From Chitinibacter tainanensis DSM 15459 (GTDB lineage Bacteria > Pseudomonadota > Gammaproteobacteria > Burkholderiales > Chitinibacteraceae), in the NCBI RefSeq assembly GCF_000429785.1, contig NZ_AUCN01000019.1:63670-127669 (forward strand): 64,000 nucleotides of DNA. Reading direction: 5' to 3'. This document shows, piece by piece, positions 55,779 to 64,000 of the stretch (position 1 is its first letter; the number at the start of each line of letters is the position of its first letter). The translations under genes and the position numbers were made by a program. The notes beneath the pieces were generated by a model that was not told the DNA's origin, did not search any database, and saw only the letters and a program-made list of their open reading frames with translations.

Positions 55779-56674
55779 TTCACCATCACCTGATTACGGC
55801 CCGCTGCTTTGGCCTCGTACAGCGCCTCATCGGCCAGCTGCAACACGCTTTCCAGCGAATGCAGACTCGGGCGATAGGCGCTCACGCCAGCGCTAATGGT
55901 CACAATCTTGGCAGGCAAGGCTTTGGGATGTGGGATGGCAAGCTCGGCCACGCTGCGGCAAATGCGCTCGGCAATACCACGCGCTTCGTCGAGCGAAGCG
56001 CCGGCCAGCAAACAGCAAAATTCTTCCCCACCGTAGCGGGCCACCACATCATCGGGGTTGCGCAGCGCTGATTTGAGCACGCCAGCCACGCGTTGCAGGC
56101 AAAAATCCCCTGCCAGATGGCCTTGCTGATCGTTGTAGCGTTTGAAGTAATCCACATCGAGCAAAATCACCGCAAACTGTTGCTGCGGGTTATCCAGCGC
56201 TTTGGCAAAAGCCAGGCTGAGCCGTTCAAATAAATAGCGCCGGTTCGCCAGACTAGTGAGGCTATCGGTTTGTGCCAGCACTCGCAGCTGATCTTTCGCT
56301 TGCTTAAGCGCCAGATGATTGCGCACCCGCGCCCGCACAATCGCCGGATTAAACGGCTTCACAATGTAATCCACCGCCCCCGCATCCAGCCCGCGGGTTT
56401 CTTCTTCGGGGGTGGCCAATGCAGTAATAAAGATCACCGGCGTTTCGCGGGCGGGCGGATATTGCTGCAACTGACGGCAGACTTCGTAGCCATCCATATC
56501 CGGCATCATAATGTCGAGCAAGATCAGATCCGGCGCGTGCTCGCGCACATGCGCCAAGGCCTCAGCGCCGCTGAGGGCAAAGTGCACATCGTATTCGGCG
56601 GTGAGCAATTCGCCCAACGCTTCGATATTAGCCATCTGGTCATCCACGACCAGCACATAAGGATCAGTTTTCAT
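55772..56674 (-). CDS. Response regulator diguanylate cyclase (REC-GGEEF)
   Basis: 300 residues: a receiver domain (~5-120, phospho-acceptor Asp54 in LILLDIMMPDMDG) and a GGDEF domain with an intact active site GGEEF (215-219) and the LLDVDYFKRYND metal/substrate region, so it should make c-di-GMP from two GTP. The inhibitory I-site (RxxD) is out of register (RNPDDVVARYGGEEF), suggesting weak product inhibition. PleD/WspR-like layout. Its start overlaps the TPR-kinase gene by 11 bp, so the kinase is the likely phosphodonor. Confidence 0.92.
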   Translation of the reverse strand: MKTDPYVLVVDDQMANIEALGELLTAEYDVHFALSGAEALAHVREHAPDLILLDIMMPDMDGYEVCRQLQQYPPARETPVIFITALATPEEETRGLDAGAVDYIVKPFNPAIVRARVRNHLALKQAKDQLRVLAQTDSLTSLANRRYLFERLSLAFAKALDNPQQQFAVILLDVDYFKRYNDQQGHLAGDFCLQRVAGVLKSALRNPDDVVARYGGEEFCCLLAGASLDEARGIAERICRSVAELAIPHPKALPAKIVTISAGVSAYRPSLHSLESVLQLADEALYEAKAAGRNQVMVKV

Positions 56675-59609
56675 CCATTTTCTCAGGTAGCTGCCGGCGT
56701 AATTGCCGTAATGCAGCCGGGTAATCCAGTTGCTCCAGGCTTTGTTTCAGTTGCGCCACGCCATAATCCGCCGCTTGCTCCCCCAGCACCAGCTGTAAAG
56801 CCTGCAGCTTTTGCCGCGCGCGCAGGCTTTTACTCGCCAGCGCCTGCGCAAGCTCCAAACCTGCCGCACGGGCCTGAGTGGGTAAGGCGGGCCAATCGTC
56901 GCGCTGGGTCGTCTCACCACTCACAGGCTCACCCAGCAAGGGTAACAGCCGCGCTTTGCTTTGCGCCCATACTTGCTGCAAGCCCGTGAGCACCGGCCAT
57001 TGCGCCACTTGGCCACGCTGAAATTGCCCCAACGCCTGCTCCAGCGTGCCCGCCGCCTGATAAATCGCCATAACGCCCAAAGTGCCCGCCACCCCGCGCA
57101 GCGCATGCACCGGCCCGATCAGGCCAGCGGCATCTTTGCGGGATTGATAATCGGGCAAGGTATCAATCAGCGATTGGTGCTCGCTAAACAATTGCTGCAA
57201 CCAGCGGCGCAAACGTTCGTGATTGCCATTCAGGCGATTGAGCGCCTCATCCACCGCCACGCCAGCCCGACTCAGCTCGCGCAACCAATCCGCATCGGCC
57301 GTACCAGTCGCCACAGATGGCGTAGGGGCTTTTTCCAGCATAGGCAGCAATTCCACCCCGCGCTGCTGCTGATAGGCCACGGCCTGTAGCAACACCGCGT
57401 GCAATTTGACCGGATCAATCGGCTTGAGCAGGTAATCATTCATCCCGGCGGCAAAACCGGCTTGCTGCTCTTCTGCTGCGGCATTGGCCGTCAGCGCCAC
57501 AACATAGCTTTGCGGATCAAGTATCGCCCGGCTTTGATACTGCCCCCGCCGGATGACGCGCGTGGCTTCCAGTCCATCCATCACCGGCATACGGCCATCC
57601 ATCAATACCAGATCAAAGCGCTGCCGGGTCAGCAGCTCCACCGCTTCCTGCCCATTATTCACCACCTGCATGCGCTGCCCCATTTCTTCCAAAAGGCCAC
57701 CCACAATCAATTGATTGGTCGCAATGTCTTCGGCATACAAAATGCGCAACTGGCATGGCAATGGGCTTAATTGCACTGGGTCGCGGACCGTGGCCTGCAA
57801 ATCGACCGGCTCTAGCGGTAGCTCCACCCGAAAACACGTGCCTTCGCCCAACTGGCTGGTCACGCCAATCGAGCCATCCATCAAACCGACCAGCGCCTGG
57901 CAGATGGATAAACCAAGGCCCGTACCACCATATTTGCGAGTAGTCGACGTATCGGCTTGCTCGAATTTATTGAATAAGCGCCCCAGACTTTGCTCATCCA
58001 GGCCAATACCCGTATCCGCAATCGAGAATTTAATCTGCTCCCCATCCCGATAGGCCCCAATGGTGACGCTGCCCTGCTCGGTAAATTTGATCGCGTTGCC
58101 CACCAGATTAAACAAGATCTGCCGCAGCCGGGTCGGATCGCCCAAGCAGCCTTGCTTAGGCAAATGCGCCAAATCCACGACAAAGCGCACGCCTTTTTCC
58201 GCCGCTTTTGGCGCAAATAGCGCCGCCACCTGATTGATTAATTGGTGTAAATCAAAAGGAATGGTCTCGAGCGTGATTTTGCCGGCTTCGATTTTCGAAA
58301 TATCGAGAATATCGTTAATGATGGTGAGCAGCGTTTCGGCGTTTTCTAAACCAATACTGAGCTGTTCGCGTGTCGTATCGCTCAGCTCTTTTTGCCCCCG
58401 CGCCAGGCGCAGCATGCCAATCACCCCCGATAACGGAGTGCGTATTTCATGGCTAACCAAGGCCAGAAAATCACTCTTGGCTTTGTTAACGGCCAGCAAG
58501 GCATTTTTTTCCGCCAAAAACTCCGCCTGGCGCTGGATCTTTTCGTTTTCCAGTATTTCGCGCTGCTGCTCGGCGCGCATCAGCTTCAGGCGAATCTCCG
58601 AGCGGTTAATCCGCCGCAGCACCGCACTTTGTAATTGGGTGGTATTGCGCTCGATGGCCAATTGCACCGATAGCTCACAGTGTCGCTCATAGGCAGTCAG
58701 CGCTTCGGCATGCTGCCCTAGCGCCTCCAGCACCAGCGATTTCACCCGGCAGGCGCGCAGCTCATGGTGAATCGAGGCATTTTGGAGCGCAAATTCGTGG
58801 GCTTGCTGGGCAAATTGCAAAGCTCGTTCAGCCTGCCCTTGCGCCAGATAGACCTCGGCTAAACCGGCGTTAGCCATCGCCAATGGCCAGCCATGATGAT
58901 GACTTTCTGCCAGCCGAATACTCTCGTTGAAGAATTTCAATGCCGAGGGTATATCCCGCAAACCCAAGCAGGAATAACCGCTGTGCATTAATACCTCACT
59001 CACCTGCCCTGCATCAGCCTGGCGGCGGTAGAAATTACGCGCTTCGGTAAGATGGGTGAGCGCCTCGGCATGGCGCCCCAGCTCGTTGTAATCGCTACCG
59101 AGCCACAGATTGAGCATCATCAGCAGCACGGGGTCATCCAGCTCGCGGGCAAACTCGAGCGCCAGCAAATGATGGCGCAGCGATTCTTCAAACAAGCCAA
59201 AGTACAAATACACCCCGCCTATCCCGGTGTAGGCCTTGATGTAATGCACTATCGACTGCTGCCCCAGCGCCAACTCCAGGCATTTGCTCCAGTATTCCAG
59301 CGCTAGATTGAGCTCGCCAATTGCATAACAGGCTTTCCCCAGACATTCATACAGATCGAGCAATAGCGGGTCTTGTTTGTAATGACGCACCAGTTGGCGC
59401 TCAACCGCCAGCAGACGTTGCTTGGCAGCGGCAAATTCACCGACTTTCTCTAGCGCTTCGCCCTGCAAATACTGGGCTTGCAACTGCTGATAAAGATCAG
59501 CACCTGCCAAAGCTTCCAGCTCGTTAGCCAAACTCAGCGCCTGATCGTAATTACGCAGCCGGAATTGCGCCTGACGTTGCATTACTCGCGAAAATTCATC
59601 CTGCGTCAT
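56664..59609 (-). CDS. TPR - histidine kinase - receiver - HPt hybrid sensor
   Basis: 981 residues with no membrane segment: TPR-like helical repeats (~1-330) as sensor, a coiled-coil linker (~335-375), HisKA with SHEIRTPLSG (His387), HATPase with DPTRLRQILFNLVGNAIKFTE and GGTGLGLSI, a receiver (~630-750, Asp671 in LVLMDGRMP) and a C-terminal HPt (His835 in VHALRGVAG) plus ~140 residues. It can run a full internal His-Asp-His relay. The ATG at 59609 follows GGGGA; it overlaps the upstream gene by 14 bp and the downstream cyclase by 11 bp. It is like hybrid kinases of the BarA/ArcB type but with a cytosolic TPR input. Confidence 0.93.
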   Translation of the reverse strand: MTQDEFSRVMQRQAQFRLRNYDQALSLANELEALAGADLYQQLQAQYLQGEALEKVGEFAAAKQRLLAVERQLVRHYKQDPLLLDLYECLGKACYAIGELNLALEYWSKCLELALGQQSIVHYIKAYTGIGGVYLYFGLFEESLRHHLLALEFARELDDPVLLMMLNLWLGSDYNELGRHAEALTHLTEARNFYRRQADAGQVSEVLMHSGYSCLGLRDIPSALKFFNESIRLAESHHHGWPLAMANAGLAEVYLAQGQAERALQFAQQAHEFALQNASIHHELRACRVKSLVLEALGQHAEALTAYERHCELSVQLAIERNTTQLQSAVLRRINRSEIRLKLMRAEQQREILENEKIQRQAEFLAEKNALLAVNKAKSDFLALVSHEIRTPLSGVIGMLRLARGQKELSDTTREQLSIGLENAETLLTIINDILDISKIEAGKITLETIPFDLHQLINQVAALFAPKAAEKGVRFVVDLAHLPKQGCLGDPTRLRQILFNLVGNAIKFTEQGSVTIGAYRDGEQIKFSIADTGIGLDEQSLGRLFNKFEQADTSTTRKYGGTGLGLSICQALVGLMDGSIGVTSQLGEGTCFRVELPLEPVDLQATVRDPVQLSPLPCQLRILYAEDIATNQLIVGGLLEEMGQRMQVVNNGQEAVELLTRQRFDLVLMDGRMPVMDGLEATRVIRRGQYQSRAILDPQSYVVALTANAAAEEQQAGFAAGMNDYLLKPIDPVKLHAVLLQAVAYQQQRGVELLPMLEKAPTPSVATGTADADWLRELSRAGVAVDEALNRLNGNHERLRRWLQQLFSEHQSLIDTLPDYQSRKDAAGLIGPVHALRGVAGTLGVMAIYQAAGTLEQALGQFQRGQVAQWPVLTGLQQVWAQSKARLLPLLGEPVSGETTQRDDWPALPTQARAAGLELAQALASKSLRARQKLQALQLVLGEQAADYGVAQLKQSLEQLDYPAALRQLRRQLPEKMDEN

Positions 59610-61059
59610 GCCATCCCCGATCAATCACCATATTCAGCTGGGCAATGACATCATCATCCACCAGCAAAATGCGCGAGCGCGCCTGAATCGGCTGCTCGCT
59701 CAATCGTCCACCGGCCAGGGCCTCAATCGCCTTCACGAGGCAATGGGCAAACTCAAACAGACTTTTATCGCTATGCCCCGGATAAATCAGAAACCGTCCA
59801 TCAGCGATCTTGACCCAGGCATCTTTGCCTGAGCAGTATTCGCGAATGGTCAGCATGGTGCGCTGAATGACGGTTTTTTTGTTTTGCGGGCGCACCACTA
59901 ATTCGATCAGCCGGTCGACACCGCGCCCAGCCTCGCAGCGGGCCCGAAAATCCGTCAGCTGCCGAATCCCCGCCCGAACATTCGGTAGCTCCACCAAGCC
60001 TTCAATCTTGCGAAAAATCCGCCGCAAGGCCTGATAACGACGGCGCAAATCACCCACCAGATGCGGCGAGCTAGCCGCCTCATAATCTTCACTGAGTGCC
60101 GCTAGCTTAAGGCCCTGCTGGGTTTTCAGTACCACCAGTGCATCAGGGTACCGGCCCAGACTCTTTAGCACTTTGTATTTGAGCTCATACCACTGCACTA
60201 AAAACTGCCGCTCGGGGTAAAGATCAAAATACGCAAATGCACTGTCGATAATTTCGTTGGCCTCGGCTATGCGCTCTTGCTCTAACAAAAAGCGCGCGAA
60301 GTACAACGCCACAAAGATATACACCCAGCCAAGCTTGAAGGCGCGGGCCATGGTCAGCGAGGTATCAAAACAGGCTTCTGCCCCAGCCAGATTGCCGGTG
60401 CGCCACAGGCAATAGCCTTTGTTGCCACAGAGCTGAGCGATCCAGGTAACGTCGCCATGCAAAATCACATCATGCTCGGCGCGCAACAGCACCGCTAATG
60501 CCTCGGCATAACGCTGCTCGATCATCAAGGACTCAGCAACATAAATCCCGCTTTTGGCTAAGAGCTTTTTACTGTCGATGGATTCAGCTACCGAGAAGCT
60601 GGCCATCAAGACTTCGCCGCTCTCAGTCTGCAAGCCGGCAGTACGGTACAGCACCCCCAGATTCAGGCAACATTCGATCACCACATCAAGGTTGGATTGC
60701 TCCAGAGCCAGCTGAATCGCATCCCCCCAGGCTTTCAGCGCTCTGCTATAGCGTTGTTGCTGCAGCTCAACGACCCCAAGCCACAGTAAACCAAGCGGAT
60801 AATGCTCAAATTGTTGATGTCGCCGACAATGCGCGAGGCCACGTTTGAGTTTTTCACGGGCGCAAGGCAAATCCCCCACAATCAGAAAGGTGCGGCCATA
60901 CAGCAGATAGGCATAGCCCAGCATCGGGTGTCGCCGTGCCAGACACAGCTCGAGCAAACGCCGGCAATCGCGATGTTGCGCCGCATTGGATTGCCAGTAG
61001 CCCAGCTCCACCGCACTGATCAATTCGGCAATATCATGTTGGGCGCTCAGGCTTTCCAT
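59596..61059 (-). CDS. TPR protein with degenerate GGDEF-like domain and truncated receiver start
   Basis: 487 residues, cytosolic. TPR-like repeats span ~1-320. A C-terminal region (~335-460) aligns by eye to a GGDEF fold: a LTGLxNR-like VELPNVRAGIRQL, and the signature position reads WVKIADGRFLIYPG, so no catalytic residues remain and the substrate loop is shortened. The last ~25 residues begin exactly like a receiver domain (RSRILLVDDDVIAQLNM) and then stop. Ribosome binding site GAGGGA 6 bases before the ATG. It overlaps its neighbours by 13-14 bp on both sides. Paralogous to the next gene upstream. Confidence 0.75.
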   Translation of the reverse strand: MESLSAQHDIAELISAVELGYWQSNAAQHRDCRRLLELCLARRHPMLGYAYLLYGRTFLIVGDLPCAREKLKRGLAHCRRHQQFEHYPLGLLWLGVVELQQQRYSRALKAWGDAIQLALEQSNLDVVIECCLNLGVLYRTAGLQTESGEVLMASFSVAESIDSKKLLAKSGIYVAESLMIEQRYAEALAVLLRAEHDVILHGDVTWIAQLCGNKGYCLWRTGNLAGAEACFDTSLTMARAFKLGWVYIFVALYFARFLLEQERIAEANEIIDSAFAYFDLYPERQFLVQWYELKYKVLKSLGRYPDALVVLKTQQGLKLAALSEDYEAASSPHLVGDLRRRYQALRRIFRKIEGLVELPNVRAGIRQLTDFRARCEAGRGVDRLIELVVRPQNKKTVIQRTMLTIREYCSGKDAWVKIADGRFLIYPGHSDKSLFEFAHCLVKAIEALAGGRLSEQPIQARSRILLVDDDVIAQLNMVIDRGWHDAG

Positions 61060-62528
61060 GTATTCCCTCGCATATTGAGTAACTGAGCGACTTCTTGGGG
61101 CGAAACCTGCCGGCTGGCCACCAGTGGCGCCGGTATTTCATGCCAATCCCAGGGAAAATGCTGCACGTGCTGCACTAGCTGCTGCTGCAACACGTTATTG
61201 CGCTGCAGGCCATCGTGAAAATAAATCAGATACTGACCCAGCCCATGGCGCACCCAGACATCCCCGCTGACGCAAAACTCGCGCAAAATGGCGGTTACCT
61301 TATCCTCGACGACCCGTCGAGTGGCCAATGGCGCTTCGATACTCACCACCACAATCGCATGCTCTGCCGGCAGCGTGGCGCATTTATCGCGAAACAGCCG
61401 ACCACGGCTGATATTGCTGCGCGAGACCACCAGCCCCAGCAAGCTTTCAAAATCACGCCGGGTGCGGTTGACCGTGGCCATTACCCGCTGCAAACGCCCC
61501 AACCGTGCCAGCTTGCGACGGCTACGCGGGTTTTGCTCACCTTCTACTTGCGCGATGCGGATTTGCTCTAATTCCCGCAGGGCCTGCAAAGCCTGTGCAT
61601 GCAGCCCTTGTTGCTTGAAAATCTCGATGCGGCAGCTGAGGTAGCGCTGTTGCAGATCCATATCATTAAATTGCCATGCCCCCTCCTGAGCGCTATCCAG
61701 CAGGGACATCGCCGCCACCCGATCACCGCGCTCAGCCAGAAAAGTGGCGTAATGAATGGCGATCAGCGAACGCGCCCAGCTTAGCTGGTGATGCAAGGCC
61801 AGCGCCAACATCGAATCAAAATACAACTCCGCCTCATGCGCTTTATTGAGCCGCCGGTAGCAGTTGGCCATGATATTGCCGGCCTCCACCACCCAAGTCA
61901 TATCCCCGCAATCGAGGATGCTGGCCTCGCTTTGATACAGCACATCCAGCGCCTCCTGATACTGGCCATCATTAAAGTAGCGGCCTGCCAGATGAATCGC
62001 GCTCTTACCAATTGATTTAGGATCATTAATCGAACCCGCCAAATAAAAGCCTAAGCGCAATAGCGCCAGTAAATCGTGCTCCAGGCCATAAATGCGGTAA
62101 ATACTGGCGATATGCATATAACAATCAATGGCGATATGAATCTGCATCGCCTCTACCGCCAGCTCGGTCGCCTGTGCCAGATCTTCCGCCGCACTCAGGT
62201 AGCGCTTTAGCTGGAACAAAATAATGCCGCGCATTTGCAGCAGCTCGGCTCTGGGTTGCGCCGCGGATTGTTCATCTAGCTGGCGAATCGCATGGTTAAT
62301 CAGCCGCAAGGCAAGGCGAAACTGCCCTGCAGCCAATAGGCAGCGGCAGTGCAAAACCTCGAGCTGGGTACGCAGGAGCTGCGGCAAGTGACCTTGGCAA
62401 AGCACCTGTAATTGGCTACTCTCTGCCAATGCTGCCGCTACATCGTGAAGGACTAATTGATTGATGTGCGTGATCTTTTCGGCAATTTTGGCTACGTCAG
62501 TGGGTAAAGCCTCAGGCACAATGCACAT
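61047..62528 (-). CDS. TPR protein with degenerate GGDEF-like domain
   Basis: 493 residues, cytosolic, paralogous to the following gene. TPR-like helical repeats (~15-330), a linker, then a GGDEF-like region (~350-460) whose signature position reads VWVRHGLGQYLIYF, against RYGGDEF in active cyclases. Nucleotide binding is not excluded but catalysis should be lost. Its stop overlaps the next start by 13 bp. A possible promoter (TATAAA-like -10) lies in the 52 bases upstream, between it and the membrane kinase gene. Role inferred: sensor or scaffold for the phosphorelay. Confidence 0.75.
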   Translation of the reverse strand: MCIVPEALPTDVAKIAEKITHINQLVLHDVAAALAESSQLQVLCQGHLPQLLRTQLEVLHCRCLLAAGQFRLALRLINHAIRQLDEQSAAQPRAELLQMRGIILFQLKRYLSAAEDLAQATELAVEAMQIHIAIDCYMHIASIYRIYGLEHDLLALLRLGFYLAGSINDPKSIGKSAIHLAGRYFNDGQYQEALDVLYQSEASILDCGDMTWVVEAGNIMANCYRRLNKAHEAELYFDSMLALALHHQLSWARSLIAIHYATFLAERGDRVAAMSLLDSAQEGAWQFNDMDLQQRYLSCRIEIFKQQGLHAQALQALRELEQIRIAQVEGEQNPRSRRKLARLGRLQRVMATVNRTRRDFESLLGLVVSRSNISRGRLFRDKCATLPAEHAIVVVSIEAPLATRRVVEDKVTAILREFCVSGDVWVRHGLGQYLIYFHDGLQRNNVLQQQLVQHVQHFPWDWHEIPAPLVASRQVSPQEVAQLLNMRGNTWKA

Positions 62529-62580
62529 CCAAGATGGGGTCTGCCTAATTTATAGTATGGTAGCCCGCCGAACGGCAAAC

Positions 62581-64000
62581 CTAGGCCGTCGTTTGCAACA
62601 CACGGTGCATGGTGTCCTGCAAAACTTCAGGCTTCACCGGTTTGGTGATAAAGGCATTCATCCCAACGGCAAGGCAAGCTTGCCGGTCAGCCTCCAGCGC
62701 GTTTGCAGTTAAGGCAATAATCGGCAAATGAGCGCCGCGCGGTAATTGCCTGATCTGTCGGGTAGCCTCCAGCCCATCCACCAAAGGCATCTGCACATCC
62801 ATCAACACCAGATCAAAGTCTTGCTGCTGAACATGTTCGATGGCCTGCTGGCCATTTTCGGCCTGCACCACCTGATGCCCTGCAATTTGCAACAGCTTGG
62901 TGGCCACCAATCGGTTGGTAGGGTTATCTTCTGCCAGCAACACCTTTAATGCCGGCAATGCCTTGGTGGGCACATCCGTCACCACCTCGGGCGTTGCGCC
63001 TACTAGCGGCAGCGGGATTTGGAAGCGAAAACAAGTGCCTTTCCCCAATTGCGACTCAACTTGTAATTCCCCGCCTAGATGGCTGACCAACTTTCGCGCA
63101 ATGGTGAGGCCAAGCCCGGTGCCACCATATTGGCGCGCGCGCGAACCATCCGCTTGCACAAAGGCTTCAAAAATCTGGCTAAGCTGATCTTTAGCGATAC
63201 CGATGCCGGTATCGCTAACTTCAAAGCACCATTGCTCGCCCTGTTGCGCCACCCGCACACAAATTTGCCCCTGCTGGGTAAATTTGACCGCATTACCCAG
63301 CAGATTGACCAAAACTTGCTGCAGTCGCAATTGATCGCCTTGCACAATGACATCAGTGTTAGCCAGCAACTGTAGCTGCAAATCAACGTGCTTTTCACGG
63401 CTGACTTCGGCAAACATCTGCACCGTGCGCTGCAGCGTAGTATTCAAAGAAAATGGTTTAGCACTGAGATCGAGCTGGCCAGCCTCAATCTTGGATAAAT
63501 CGAGTACATCATTCACCAAGGCCAGTAGTAATTCAGCCGAAGCCTGAATCACGCTTAAATCCTGCCGCTGCGCCGGATTTAAACCAGAATGCTCCATCAC
63601 ATGGGCCATCCCCACGATGCCATTCATTGGGGTGCGGATTTCGTGGGAGACATTGGCAATAAATTCAGTTTTGGCTTTGCTGGCCGCCTCGGCGCTGTTG
63701 CGGGCCTGCTCCAGCTGTTGCACTAACTGCTTCTGCTCCAGCTCAAGTTCGATACTCTCCACAATCGCATCGTTGTAATGCCGCACACCTTTCACCACCA
63801 CCACCAGATACATCAAGCACATGGCGGCCAAAACGCCGTCAAACGGGCCTTTGCCAATTAAGGCGGAGAACAAAATGGGCAACAAAATAATAATGGCAAA
63901 GTTGCGCAGAGCCCGATAATGCGCGCCCAAGATCGGTACTGCACCGGAGACCAGCCCCGACAAGACAAAGGCGGTGAATAGCCGATGCATATCCGAGCCA
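62581..64000 (-). CDS. Membrane hybrid histidine kinase (HK-REC), 5' end beyond the window
   Basis: The visible ~473 residues start inside the gene: the frame is open to the window edge (three codons before the Met at 63990) and opens into membrane helices, so the start is most likely further right. Order: two to three membrane helices, a coiled coil (ELELEQKQLVQQLEQARNSA), HisKA with SHEIRTPMNG, HATPase with NLLGNAVKFT and GGTGLGLTI, and a C-terminal receiver with LVLMDVQMPLVDG. No HPt domain. It lies 52 bases upstream of the TPR genes and may feed into the same relay. Confidence 0.88.
   Translation of the reverse strand, partial: GSDMHRLFTAFVLSGLVSGAVPILGAHYRALRNFAIIILLPILFSALIGKGPFDGVLAAMCLMYLVVVVKGVRHYNDAIVESIELELEQKQLVQQLEQARNSAEAASKAKTEFIANVSHEIRTPMNGIVGMAHVMEHSGLNPAQRQDLSVIQASAELLLALVNDVLDLSKIEAGQLDLSAKPFSLNTTLQRTVQMFAEVSREKHVDLQLQLLANTDVIVQGDQLRLQQVLVNLLGNAVKFTQQGQICVRVAQQGEQWCFEVSDTGIGIAKDQLSQIFEAFVQADGSRARQYGGTGLGLTIARKLVSHLGGELQVESQLGKGTCFRFQIPLPLVGATPEVVTDVPTKALPALKVLLAEDNPTNRLVATKLLQIAGHQVVQAENGQQAIEHVQQQDFDLVLMDVQMPLVDGLEATRQIRQLPRGAHLPIIALTANALEADRQACLAVGMNAFITKPVKPEVLQDTMHRVLQTTA

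Overview
The window looks like a chromosomal segment of a motile, Gram-negative betaproteobacterium, most likely of the order Neisseriales (Chromobacteriaceae/Chitinibacteraceae type). This rests on gene content and order (bamD/rluD/pgeF, fliK-fliR opposite flhBAFG-fliA-motC, rpmB-rpmG, alr next to lplT, lysC, folE2) and on protein style, not on any database search. Nearly all DNA is coding. I see no phage, insertion sequence, CRISPR array or replication origin.

Layout. 0-0.8 kb: a small orphan ORF and a tRNA operon (Ala-Glu-Glu). 0.8-6.5 kb: housekeeping genes (bamD, rluD, pgeF, a ZIP metal transporter behind a Fur-like box, a GNAT acetyltransferase, folE2). 6.5-23.3 kb: a large flagellar locus with fliK and fliLMNOPQR on the minus strand and flhB-flhA-flhF-flhG-fliA-motC on the plus strand. 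A four-gene MCE lipid-transport cassette is inserted between flhG and fliA and coupled to flhG by overlapping codons. 23.4-27.4 kb: a PlsC-like acyltransferase, ftsK, rpmB-rpmG. 27.5-35.4 kb: an acetate locus (divergent LysR regulator, yjcH, actP, a cNMP/CBS/nucleotidyltransferase protein, a DnaQ-like exonuclease, acs). 35.6-38.3 kb: uvrB and a small exported protein. 38.4-44.1 kb: a fructose-type sugar operon (binding protein, permease, ATPase, FucU-like mutarotase, ROK repressor, PfkB kinase) behind palindromic operator candidates. 44.1-46.0 kb: dsbC and a UbiH-family monooxygenase. 46.2-46.7 kb: a second tRNA operon (Ser-Arg-Glu-Arg-Glu) with an exact tandem duplication of the Arg-Glu pair. 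46.9-50.0 kb: lysC, alr and a DedA protein. 50.1-55.7 kb: lplT and a two-gene RND efflux system.

55.8-64 kb holds the most unusual region: a minus-strand run of overlapping signalling genes. In transcription order these are a membrane hybrid histidine kinase (cut by the window end), two paralogous TPR proteins whose C-termini look like degenerate GGDEF domains, a TPR - histidine kinase - receiver - HPt protein, and a receiver-GGEEF diguanylate cyclase. The overlaps of 11-14 bp imply one co-translated unit. I infer a cytosolic TPR-sensing phosphorelay that ends in c-di-GMP synthesis, with two catalytically dead GGDEF-like proteins as scaffolds or sensors. The second of these ends in the first ~15 residues of a receiver domain and then stops.

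A recurrent small-scale feature is an inverted repeat built from ATACCC/GGGTAT, found at several gene ends and intergenic regions, sometimes as part of a terminator.
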